DNA of 38,068 bases from Chara braunii (lineage: Eukaryota; Streptophyta; Charophyceae; Charales; Characeae): contig BFEA01000010.1 in the NCBI GenBank assembly GCA_003427395.1, positions 6,924,825 to 6,962,892 of the forward strand, given 5' to 3'. The translations under genes were made by a program, and so were the position numbers. This document shows, piece after piece, positions 20,194 through 29,321 of this stretch; position 1 is the first letter of the stretch; every line of letters starts with the position of its first letter. The notes beneath the pieces are model-generated. The model saw nothing but the letters and a program-made list of their open reading frames with translations. It did not search any database and was not told the origin of the DNA.

Positions 20194-22023
20194 CCGAAAA
20201 GCGAGCAACTAGTAGGAGTAGCATCTGCTCCTACCGAGTCAAAGGGTAAAGACGAAGAAAAAGGTAAGGCGCCTACAACCCCTTCTACCCCTTGGACTCT
20301 CAAGGCAGAGGATGACTCTTCTTCCGCCCGTCGTCCAAACCACCCTGACACAGTCCTTTGTTCTGTCTCACTGGACGATTCCCTTGACGAGCTCGGTAAT
20401 GAACTAATAGCACTAAGGAGTTCGTGGGCGAAGAAAGCAAAGTCTAAGGGTGAGTTAATGATCGCGGATGTTGAGGTTGCGCACACGCGAGTAGGTGCTC
20501 TGTTAGATCCGGGATCGACGCGGTCTTATATCTCAGAGAAGGCAATTCGAAAGTTGCATCTGAGAATGAAGGTAAAGGATTTACCTAGACCTATCACGTC
20601 TATACTGACTGATAAGAGCACGATCACTGTTTCTCAATACGTCGATCGTGTTAAGTGTTACTTCAGGACCAAGGAAGGTAAGAAGATTTTACACGAGATA
20701 TCCTTCCTTATACCCTTAAACTTAATTCTGGGTATGGATTGGCATGAGGAAGCCGACCGAGAAGTTAAGTTCAAAGATAAAATTGTCAAACTCAAGGACG
20801 AGAAGTCCGAATTACGAGCGATAAAGTTATACCATAAATCTGGCTATGACTCTACTCTGTCTTTCTGTTGTATGAGTTATCCAGCTTTTCGATCGATGGT
20901 TGCTAAGAAGAAGTTAGATCAGGAGGTGATGATGGTGCTTGTTAAACCAGTAGGTGAGTGTTCTTCATCCTACCCACCTTCTATTGAAAAACTTCTTGAT
21001 GAGGATAAGGACTTGCAGACTGAGCCGACGAGAATCACTGAGCGTGCTATCAAGCACACAATTGAGATCATTCCCGGAAGCAAGATTCCCAAGGGTCTCA
21101 TCTATCGAATGTCTCTTAGGGAACTTGAGGAACTGCGAAAGCAGCTGCAGGAACTTACTGATAAAGGATGGATTCGCCCTAGCTCATCTCCTTATGGTGG
21201 GCCTGTCTTATTCGTGCCTAAAAAGGAAGGTGAACTTGGCTTATGTATTGATTATCGTGGGCTGAATTCCGTCACTATTAAAAACGCGGAACCTCTTCCG
21301 CGCATTGACGATTTATTGGATCAGTTGCAAGGATGCAAATATTTCAGTAAGATTGATCTTAAGTCAGGGTATCACCAGATAGAGGTGGCACCTGAGGATC
21401 AACGCAAGACGGCTTTCCGAACCAGGTATGGTCACTACGAGTTCGTGGTTATGCCTTTCGGTCTAACCAATGCACCTGCAACCTTCCAAAGGTCAATGAA
21501 TGAGTTATTTCATCAGTGGCTTAACCACTTCGTAATAGTCTACCTCAACGACATTCTAGTGTATAGTAAAACACTAGAAGATCATGAAAAACATTTACGA
21601 ATGGTCTCGCAGAAGTTGCGTGAGGGCAACTTCAAACTGAATTCGAAGAAGTCTGAGTTTGCTAAGCCTGAAGTTTTGTACCTAGGGCATATAGTAAACG
21701 AAGAAGGACTAAGGCCTGAAGAAAAGAAGATTACAGCAATTAGAGATTGGCCACAACCCAAGACTATAACTGAATTAAGATCTTTCCTAGGACTTGCTAG
21801 CTACTATAGGAAATTCGTCAGAAACCTTTCCCTGATAGTTGCTCCTATGAGAAGATTATTGAAAAAGGAAGAGCCTTGGTTGTGGGACAAAGATTGTGAG
21901 TCGTCGTTTAGGGAGTTAAAACATACTTTGACTCACTACCCTGTCCTAAAGCTTGCTGGCCCTTCGCTTCCTTTCATTGTCACGACTGACGCCAGTCAGT
22001 ATGAAATTGGGATTGTGCTATAG
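20194..22023 (+). pseudogene. G1 pol part 1: linker, protease and reverse transcriptase
   Basis: Same frame as gag. A linker at 20194-20457 is followed by protease with active-site loop LLDPGSTRSYIS (Asp codon 20506-20508); the D-P-G-S form is known in plant Ty3 elements. RT follows: WIRPSSSPYGGPVLFVPKK, IDYRGLNSVTIKN, KIDLKSGYHQIEV and MPFGLTNAPATFQ are intact, but the catalytic box reads YLND (Asn codon 21547-21549) instead of YLDD, which removes a metal-binding Asp. The connection domain (LRSFLGLASYYRKFV) and the start of RNase H (VTTDASQYEIG) follow, up to TAG TAG at 22021-22026. Confidence 0.9.
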
Positions 22024-22026
22024 TAG

Positions 22027-22881
22027 GATGACGGTAAGGGATATAGATCTGTTGAGTTTCTGTCAAGAAGACTTCTGTCGGAAAAAGTAGCCAACTCTAC
22101 ATATGAAAGGGAATTGTATGCCTTAGTAGTTGCACTAGATACCTGGAAACACTACTTGTTAGGAAGGCACTTCACTGTCTACTCTGATCACTCTACATTG
22201 AAGTGGATCAAGACTCAGTCTAGACTCTTTGGCAAGTTGGTAAGATGGTCCGCATTCCTTGATACATTTGACTTTGAGGTGAAAACCATCAAAGGTAAGT
22301 CTAACGTGGTTGCGGATGCTTTGTCCAGACGTGCAGATTTCTGTGGAACGATCGTCTCCTATCTCGATATTGGAAATGAACTGAAAGAACAGATCCGTCA
22401 GGTTTATGAGAATGATTCTATTTGGAATCCTATCATCCAAACTTTAAGAAAGAACCTGGAGTTATTTGCAGAATATCGAATGACTGATGGCTTACTCTTC
22501 TTGCTAGACAAAACCAAAGAACGATTGTGTATTCCTCACCTAGAACCAATTAAGAGTTTGATTATTGGGGAATGCCATGATGCGGAAGGACACTTTGGTT
22601 TCAAGAAGACATACGCCGATGTAAGAGAACGTTTTGAGTGGAAAGGAATGAAGGAAGATGTACTAACGTATGTGCGGACTTGTCTTGTCTGTCAAAGGAA
22701 CAAGCCCTCATATGAGAATCCAATGGGACTACTGAGACCGCTGCCTATTCCAAGTAAGCCAGGTGTGTTTATCTCCATTGACTTTATGAGTCTCATGAAG
22801 AGTCGGAATGGCAACAGTCAGGTGATGGTCATCGTGGATAGATTCTCAAAGTATGCTATGTTCATTCCTTTCGCCTGCTGA
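22027..22881 (+). pseudogene. G1 pol part 2: RNase H and integrase N-terminal half
   Basis: Same frame as part 1 after the double stop. RNase H continues with STYERELYALVVAL, YSDHSTLKWIK and KSNVVADALSRRAD. The integrase zinc-binding domain is intact as H-X4-H (CHDAEGHFG) and C-X2-C (CLVCQRNK). The first catalytic Asp is in ISIDFMSL (about 22773-22796). The frame ends at TGA 22879-22881 after RFSKYAMFIPFAC, where a frameshift moves integrase into frame 2. The first Met in this stretch is at 22114, but translation would really require passing the stops. Confidence 0.85.
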
Positions 22882-23842
22882 AGCCAGAACGAAACTTGTT
22901 ATTCAAAAGTTTCAGATGCGATGGGTTTCTGAGTATGGATTCCCGAAAACCATTGTCTCTGATAGAGATGTTCGGTTCACTAGTCTACAATGGCAGAAGT
23001 TGATGGAAGTTTATGGCACCAGGTTGACCATGTCATCAGGCAGACATCCTGAAACCAATTGTCAAACGGAGCAAATGAATCGTCTACGCCAACAACTTTT
23101 ACGAATGTATGTCCGACCTGATCAGCTTGATTGGGACGAGAACTTACCCAAAATTGCTAGTGCCTATAACAACAGCGTACATACTGTTATAGGAAGAACA
23201 CCGAATGCACTGCATAAGGGTTGGAAGCTTCGGCGTCTCATTGACGCCCTAACCAGAGACCAGATTCAGAGGCTACCCCCGGGTACATGTGAATTTGCAG
23301 TTTTATACGAAGAGGACATCAAGAAGGTAAAGGAGAACATACAAAAAACCCAGATACAAATGATTGAACAAGCCAACAAACATCGACGTCCTTCACAATT
23401 TCAGGAAGGAGATTTTGTTTGGGTTAAGTCTAAAGAGTTCTCCTTAGAAGAGAATGTGTCTCAGAAACTGCTACCTGTCTATTATGGACCTTGGGAAGTT
23501 CTTAAAGTAATTGGCGATGCAGATGGACCTTCATATCGCATCGATGTACCCCCACACCTACGGACATACCCGGTCTTTCACGCGTCTAAACTGCTGCCCT
23601 ATGTAGAAAGTGACAACTTTCCTAATAGGTCGTCAATGTTCCCACCTTCTATGAATGGAGGCTACAAAGTTGAGAAAATATTGGAACATGGCTATTTCTC
23701 TACTGGTGGCAGAGGACGACCGCAAAAGCAGTACAAGGTGAAGTTCAAGTCTCAACCTCCATCCGAAGCCAGATGGTTTAGTCGGAAAGAACTACCTGCT
23801 GCTCCTGACATTGTTGCTCCATATGAACGTGGGTTAGGATAA
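22853..23842 (+). pseudogene. G1 pol part 3: integrase core and C-terminal domain
   Basis: Frame 2. The second catalytic Asp (VSDRDVRF) is followed after exactly 35 residues by the Glu of QTEQMN, so D-D-35-E residues are present, split from the first Asp by the upstream frameshift. Then follow the GKGY-type fold (EGDFVWVKSKEFS, GPWEVLKVIGDADGPSYRI, YPVFHASKLLPYVE) and a chromo-like tail (VEKILEHGYFSTGG, QYKVKFKSQPPSEARWFSRK) to TAA 23840-23842. The tail lacks the usual aromatic cage pattern, so calling it a chromodomain is tentative. Confidence 0.9.
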
Positions 23843-24180
23843 AAATTGTTGTATTTTCTGCGATGGAACTAAAAAATTGGGACGACAGGAATGCAATAAC
23901 CCATGCGTCAATGTTCCCACCTTCTATGAATGGAGGCTACGAAGTTGAGAAAATATTGGAACATGGCTATTTCTCTACAGGTGGCAGAGGACGACCACAA
24001 AAGCAGTACAAGGTGAAGTTCAAGTCTCAACATCCATCCGAAGCCAGATGGTTTAGTCGGAAAGAACTACCTACTGCTCCTGACATTGTTGCTGCATATG
24101 AACGTGGGTTAGGATAAAAATTGTTGTATTTTCTGCGATGGAACTCGAAAACTGGGACGACAGGAATGCAATAACCCATG
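23631..24180 (+). repeat. 275-bp tandem duplication across the G1 pol end and LTR start
   Basis: Copy 1 (about 23631-23905) holds the last ~70 codons of integrase, the 3' UTR and the first ~15 bp of the LTR (TGCAATAACCCATGC at 23892). Copy 2 (23906-24180) repeats all of that and runs on into the true 3' LTR at 24167. The duplicated tail remains open as an 84-codon frame (23863-24117). Copy 2 matches G2 at some sites where copy 1 differs (DIVAAYERG versus DIVAPYERG). Confidence 0.9.
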
Positions 24181-25086
24181 CCATATGTCTCGTGGGAAAT
24201 CTGAGGGCCGACCTGGCCGCCCTCAGCTAGGCCAAAAACGAGGTAAGGGACCCCACACAGGAATTCAGGGCCTGGGCGTGCCACAATTGACTTTTGTCAA
24301 CGGTCGCGAACCCAACAGTCAAAGTCCAAAGGTACCCAGTCCAGGCCGCCGGTCAACCACACACACTTGTTTGTATGCAGGTACCCAGACAACATCTAGT
24401 CCAAGGGGGAATGTTGCAACTGTACAATCCAGACCTTCGACTGTGACTCAATCTGGACGACTGAAGGGAGGAGACCCGAGGCCAGAGAGCCTCGTCAAAC
24501 ACTACTTAAAGTCTGGCCTTGAGGTGGTCAACATTCAGTCTTGCTATGCTGGTTCAACACTGCCTTGACTTTGACTTGACGCTGGCATTATGCTAGCACG
24601 ACGCTGGCTAGACGCTGGCTGTGCATCAGAGCTGCGGACGACGACACGTGGGAGAAGCAGCACGCTGGCATTGTACGTGGCGCTGCATGTGGTCTTCATG
24701 GCATGCTGATAGGTGACTGATTGCGAGGGAAGAGGAAGATCGGGACTGTGGAGAGATCGTGAATACGTACCTGGTTGTCTTCATGTTGACATTGCTCCAG
24801 TGCTGATGAGCGGCTAATGAGACGTGCCACGTGGCACATTGAGGTTACTTCAGATACTCGTTCAGACTGTTGATTATTAAAGTGGTGTTGGAGGAGGGAG
24901 CCCGAAGCAGGAGTGGGCATTGTTTCCTCTCCTTTGTCTAATCCCCCTCCTCTCTTCTTCATCTGTGTATGATTATCTCGTCTCATTCTGTCTGGACACA
25001 AACTTGATTATTGGTACTCATCGTTTGTTGACATTCATCTGGACTTGCATTGTTGATAACTGTCTTCACGATCTGGGTTCATTGCA
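24167..25086 (+). mobile_element. G1 3' LTR
   Basis: 920 bp, TGCAATAACCC to GGTTCATTGCA. A weak purine stretch (GGGACGACAGGAA) precedes it. It carries GTGCCACGTGGCAC (24824-24837), a perfect 14-bp palindrome centred on a CACGTG G-box. It also has a short block (about 24786-24812) not found in the 5' LTR. Confidence 0.9.
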
Positions 25087-25482
25087 AAGGCCGTGCCTTC
25101 GAGGTAACCCCGCCAAGATCACATGCAGGCCAGCCTCCATTCTTGGTCGGCAACGCACTAATATACTACGCCAATGCCATACCATCATTTAGCCTGATGA
25201 TGCGCAATAACTGTAGGTAACTACCGACTAACCTCAACAACGGCAAGCAAGAGGCTTAGCAGAGGACGTGCACACTCGCCACAGATAGCCACCCAAATCA
25301 AAAAAGGAAAACTTCCCACTCATCCTATTTTAATCACAGTAACTCACCGGCAACAAAGCCGGTCCACATCTCATCAGAATCACGCGCGCATCAAAACATC
25401 GCGCCCACACACTCTCTACTTTCCGTCAAACAGTCGCACGTGCTATCAGCTGTAGAAAGAAAAATCCGGCCGCGACTCGCAC
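25087..25482. other. Gene-free stretch
   Basis: Sequence between G1 and the fold-back element. No gene, RNA or repeat recognised. Confidence 0.5.
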
Positions 25483-25952
25483 AAACCTGGTGCCACCACG
25501 AACCTTGACCTTCCAAGCATGAATGCTTGGGCGTACCAGGTCAGAGCAGGGAGAGGCACCATATGAAATTGGTGTGCGCCAGACCTTGTTTTGGCAGACT
25601 TGGTTTTCCCTCTTGGTTTCTCAAACACAAAACCTATCCCACGTTCATGTTTTTTTCCTTTCTCTCAACAACTTTCGTCTAAAGAAAAAAGAGAAAAATG
25701 ACCGAAGTGGCAATGTTGGCACGAATACCCTTACAGGGTATCTGCCCTTGGTTTTGCAAGTAACAGAAATGAGTTTTTACTTGAAAGATGGTTGCCACTT
25801 CGGTGATTTTTCTCTTTTTTCTTTAGACGAAAGTTGTTGAGAGAAAGGAAAAAAACATGAACGTGGGATAGGTTTTGTGTTCGAGAAACCAAGAGGGAAA
25901 ACCAAGTCTGCCAAAACAAGGTCTGGCGCACACCAATTTCATATGGTGCCTC

Positions 25953-26756
25953 TGCAATCAGACTCGTTTTCAAACACACTTTTCACACATGTAAACAGTA
26001 ACACAGCACACTGGCGACATGCGCCCACTCAAAACTCAGAGATATGGCTTCAGATACGAATTCACTCTCAAATGGCTATGGCGACTTCAGCGCCCAAACA
26101 TCTCACTGTTCACATACACTGGATCACCCTGGATATCCCACACGCATCACTCTAACACTCGAACACAACACACACTNNNNNNNNNNNNNNNNNNNNNNNN
26201 NNNNNNNNNNNNNNNNNNNNNNNNNNNNNNNNNNNNNNNNNNNNNNNNNNNNNNNNNNNNNNNNNNNNNNNNNNNNNNNNNNNNNNNNNNNNNNNNNNNN
26301 NNNNNNNNNNNNNNNNNNNNNNNNNNNNNNNNNNNNNNNNNNNNNNNNNNNNNNNNNNNNNNNNNNNNNNNNNNNNNNNNNNNNNNNNNNNNNNNNNNNN
26401 NNNNNNNNNNNNNNNNNNNNNNNNNNNNNNNNNNNNNNNNNNNNNNNNNNNNNNNNNNNNNNNNNNNNNNNNNNNNNNNNNNNNNNNNNNNNNNNNNNNN
26501 NNNNNNNNNNNNNNNNNNNNNNNNNNNNNNNNNNNNNNNNNNNNNNNNNNNNNNNNNNNNNNNNNNNNNNNNNNNNNNNNNNNNNNNNNNNNNNNNNNNN
26601 NNNNNNNNNNNNNNNNNNNNNNNNNNNNNNNNNNNNNNNNNNNNNNNNNNNNNNNNNNNNNNNNNNNNNNNNNNNNNNNNNNNNNNNNNNNNNNNNGGTC
26701 AAGGGATCGACCCCTGGGATCTGCATCGGCTACTGCCAAAGGTGAAAACTGTTTCA
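25953..26756. mobile_element. LTR-like insertion in the right fold-back arm, mostly gap
   Basis: The interruption begins TGCAATCAG (25953) and ends CTGTTTCA (26756), and is bordered by CCTC on both sides (25949-25952 and 26757-26760). In the left arm the corresponding uninterrupted sequence has CCTC only once. TG...CA ends plus a 4-bp duplication indicate an LTR, probably solo. About 520 bp of it are N. Frames drawn across the gap are not genes. Confidence 0.6.
26177..26696. other. Assembly gap (520 N)
   Basis: Unknown sequence inside the inserted LTR-like element. The true length may differ from the N count. Confidence 0.95.
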
Positions 26757-26946
26757 CCTCTACCTGCTCTGACCTGGTACGCCCAAGCATTCATGCTTGG
26801 AAGGTCAAGGTTCGTGGTGGCACCAGGTTTTGCAGAATAGGTTTGGGAGTACTGGTGGCTCGAGCTCTCCCAAGCACCTTCATCAGACAGGAACAGAAGC
26901 AGTAGCATCAGGAGCAGAAGAAAGAGAAAAAATCGAGAAGGTGAAG

Positions 26947-28199
26947 GTGAAGGCCAAGAATACCTTTCTCGGCCTTTTGGTTAATGTGAGGAATGTGTCC
27001 TCAGGGGCCCCTAGACAACATGCATATGTTCCAGACTGTGGCCCCCAGCAAGCCTTGTGCCCACCCTAAGTGAAGGCGGGCCTGAATATCCACGATAGGC
27101 CCTTATCTCAGCATTTTTCCAATGTGGGTCTCAGACAGTTGCTGCACGCCAGTTGGTTGAAGTGCAACCTGGGCCTCACCCTGGGCTTTTCCAGAAGAAG
27201 CAGCTGCGCCAGGCAGTTGAGCCCAGGACGCAGGTGGTTGCGCCCTGGGCAGACACAGTGTGAGGCCGACACATCACAAAGTGGCCAGGGGCCAATGAGA
27301 ATGCAGCTTTGTCATCACATCTACCCCACAGGCCAATGCAAACACAGCAAACATTAGGAGCCTGGAAAATCCTGGGTGTGCCCAACCGAAAAGGGCCCAG
27401 GCCCTCAACTGTAGACATGGGCCTGGGCGCAGCCACCGGGGCCCGAGCAGAAGCTACTGGAAACTCCCATGGCCAGGCGCAGACTGTCCAGCAGCAGCAG
27501 CATCTCCCATATAGGGAGCAGGCCAGCCAGTCGAGGGCATTCTGGCCTAGGCAGGCATTGCGGACACGCTGCTGCGATAGCTCGCAAGTGTCTGCATGTG
27601 CTGATGCTGGCTGGGGCGCGTGCGGGCGCTGAGTGGTGCGGGGCGCTGCAGGGCAGCGGGGCGCGGGCAGGTGGAGGCGACGGTGGTCTTCAGGAGGAGG
27701 CGCAGGTGTGGGTGGACAAGGGGTGATGACGGGAGACGAGAGTACGTACCTGGTGTATGTGAGAGGTCGGCATTGGTGTTGACGTCATGTGCATTGGTCT
27801 TTGAAGTCGAAGTGAGCCTGTTGTATGAATGTAGATAGGATAGTTAGGATGAGGAGAGTAGGCTGGGCGCTGGTTGCCAGACAGTAGGAGCGACATTGAA
27901 TACTGCGTTGGTGTGGCCTGAGGGCTTGGACATTGGCTCACGAGTTCATTGTATTGCCCTTACTTGGATGGAATCTTGGTGCATTTGAGCTCTCTGCTTG
28001 TTACATGACCATCTGGACTTCTGCGTGATTTTGGAACTTGGTTATCTGTATATCGCTCTCACTCATATTCCTTGCACTAAGATCAAGTGTTGTACCTGTT
28101 CTGATCAGTTTAATATCTGATCCGTGGTCCACCGGGCAACAACAACAACAACAACAACAAAAAAAAAAAAAAAAAAAAAAAAAAAGTGAAGGCCGAGAA
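26947..28199 (+). mobile_element. U2 snRNA-derived retroposon, split by a solo LTR
   Basis: Part 1 (26960-26984) reads ATACCTTTCTCGGCC then TTTTGGTTAA, the 5' end of plant U2. Part 2 (28077-28137) continues CTAAGATCAAGTGTTG, then TGATCAGTTTAATATCTGA and a diverged stem-loop II start. U2 is therefore present to about nucleotide 80; the Sm site and 3' domains are absent. A tail of (CAA)n and then about 25 A follows (to 28185). Flanking 14-bp duplications GTGAAGGCCAAGAA (26947-26960) and GTGAAGGCCGAGAA (28186-28199) show insertion by reverse transcription. The branch-point-pairing GTAGTA is changed to GTTGTA. No plant snRNA promoter element is visible upstream, so it is not a U2 gene. Confidence 0.85.
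26985..28076 (+). mobile_element. Solo LTR (copy C of the GC-rich family) inside the U2 retroposon
   Basis: 1092 bp, starts TGTGAGGAAT and ends ATTCCTTGCA, giving imperfect inverted ends. It is bordered by TTAA (26981-26984) and CTAA (28077-28080); intact U2 has CTAA once here, so this is a 4-bp target-site duplication with one change. The inside matches copies A, B and D (CACCCTAAGTGAAGGCGGGC at 27062-27081, GAAGCTACTGGAAACTCC near 27451, ACGTACCTGGTG near 27743). There is no gag or pol inside, so it is a solo LTR left by LTR-LTR recombination. Confidence 0.85.
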
Positions 28200-28215
28200 G
28201 AAGAAAAAGGAAGGA

Positions 28216-28461
28216 GGAGGAGGAGGAGAGGGAGGAGAAGAGATGCCATGTGGCAGCATATTTGGTAATGAGACGAAGAAGAAGGAAGTCGTCATGTGGC
28301 AAATCGTTACAACACTCAATCAGCGAAGACGAAGAAGGTTAGAAGGGAGGGAGGGAGGAGAAGAAATGCCATGTGGCGGCATATTTGGTTAGCAGAAGAA
28401 GAAGAAGGGAGTCGGAATATGACATAACTCTTAACAACCAGAGAAGAAGACGAAGGTTGTT
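28216..28461 (+). repeat. Purine-rich tandem duplication, 123-bp period
   Basis: GAGATGCCATGTGGC at 28240 recurs as GAAATGCCATGTGGC at 28363, with the surrounding GA-rich blocks and a GGCGGCATATTTGG-type segment repeated. The two copies are clearly diverged. No coding call is made despite open frames, because they are low complexity. Confidence 0.7.
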
Positions 28462-29039
28462 TCTATCCAGACTGTCGATGTCTCTCCCTCTCGCTCTCCC
28501 TCTTTCTCTCATACATACATGCATGGAATGTCTCAAGTCAAGTGTGATTCATTGTCTGCAATAGGACTAAAGGTGCTTCAATTTCGAATCTACTCATCTG
28601 GGTGGTGAAAATCCAAAACACATGCCCAATCACATCTTTGTTGCATGCGAAGCCGTAAACAGGCATCCTCACTCTTTTTGGAAAACTCTATCAGCAGCAT
28701 CCCAAGGCCGACGACCTCAAAACTTAACGGCAAGGTGAAAGGACATGATCAATCAACCATTTGTGAGAGAGAATCCTGGATGTAAGTTAAAAATGAACAA
28801 GGATGTAGATCCAAGAGAGACAGCCTGTGTAATGTTGTCTTCGTCTTTTGAAAAGGGATGTGCGTTTATATTTAAGACCGTTGTGTAGACGACAAGTTCA
28901 ACATCTATCCTCAACACAGGTGTAATGCCCAGAAAGAAGTTTCGAGCGTAGCAGTCGGAAACACTACATATGCTGCAACAGTATGGTGTGCCTGCGTCTC
29001 ATGTATGTCTACAGACTCTACACCATGATTGCCTTCCGT
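28462..29039. other. Probable intron sequence upstream of the ACX4-like exon
   Basis: No gene, RNA or repeat recognised. Its assignment as intron rests only on the exon at 29322. Confidence 0.4.
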
Positions 29040-29194
29040 TTATTGTTTACTTATTCAGATTTTTTTTATTTTATTTTTTTTGGGGACCACTTCTGGATTT
29101 ATGTGTGTCATCCTTGCGCAGGGGCCATGCTAATCTTCTCTGTACCATTCCAGTTTTAACGGATGCTCGGAAGGACTTATTATTTACTTATTCA
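29040..29194 (-). pseudogene. U6: U6 snRNA retropseudogene with poly(A) tail
   Basis: On the minus strand U6 starts at 29176 (GTCCTTCCGAGCATCCG) and runs through ACAGAGAAGATTAGCATGG and CCCCTGCGCAAGGATGACAC to GTGGTCC near 29083, so it is essentially full length. The ACAGAGA box and AGC triad are intact, with scattered substitutions elsewhere. An A-rich tail follows (29081-29059). Directly outside lie 18-bp duplications, TTATTGTTTACTTATTCA (29040-29057) and TTATTATTTACTTATTCA (29177-29194). Tail plus target-site duplication shows a reverse-transcribed copy, and no U6 promoter is expected to have come with it. It probably sits in antisense orientation inside an ACX4 intron. Confidence 0.92.
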
Positions 29195-29321
29195 TTTGGT
29201 GGTATGCTTGGGGAGATTGTTCCTCACTATCTTCCATGTGTTCTTCTCTGTCACTCTTCTGTTCTGTTGTGGGAGGGAGGACTTTTTATCGTTGGTCTGG
29301 AAATTCTTGGCCCACGTACAG

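Larger units (their letters stand above)
16371..25086 (+). mobile_element. Nearly complete Ty3/gypsy retrotransposon G1
   Basis: Order is LTR, primer-binding site, gag, protease, RT, RNase H, integrase, LTR, which is the Ty3/gypsy order (integrase last). Both LTRs have the ends TGCAAT...ATTGCA. The 4 bp outside each end are AAGA and AAGG, a possible 4-bp target-site duplication with one change. In the first ~520 bp the two LTRs differ at about two dozen sites by hand count, mostly transitions, so the insertion is not recent. The coding region has two frameshifts, a TAA, a double TAG and a changed RT active site. It is non-autonomous or dead. Confidence 0.9.
25483..26834. mobile_element. Fold-back element with long inverted arms
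   Basis: Inner arms 25552-25713 and 25792-25953 are 162-bp reverse complements with about two mismatches, around a 78-bp loop. The left arm continues outward (25483-25551, containing CCAAGCATGAATGCTTGG), and its reverse complement is found at about 26762-26834 beyond an insertion. The original arms were therefore about 230 bp and the right arm was split later. Such structures are typical of fold-back DNA transposons or MITEs. Transcripts would form a long hairpin RNA. No transposase and no clear outer target-site duplication were seen. Confidence 0.75.

Noticed and set aside
26019-26840. Long open frames of 200-273 codons across 26177-26696
   Set aside because: They consist almost entirely of N; the gap holds no information.
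28038-28392. Gln/Lys-rich and Phe-rich small proteins
   Set aside because: They are translations of the (CAA)n/poly(A) tail and of purine-rich repeats.
29080-29160. Functional U6 gene on the minus strand
   Set aside because: Poly(A) tail and flanking 18-bp duplication show a reverse-transcribed copy; several conserved positions are changed.
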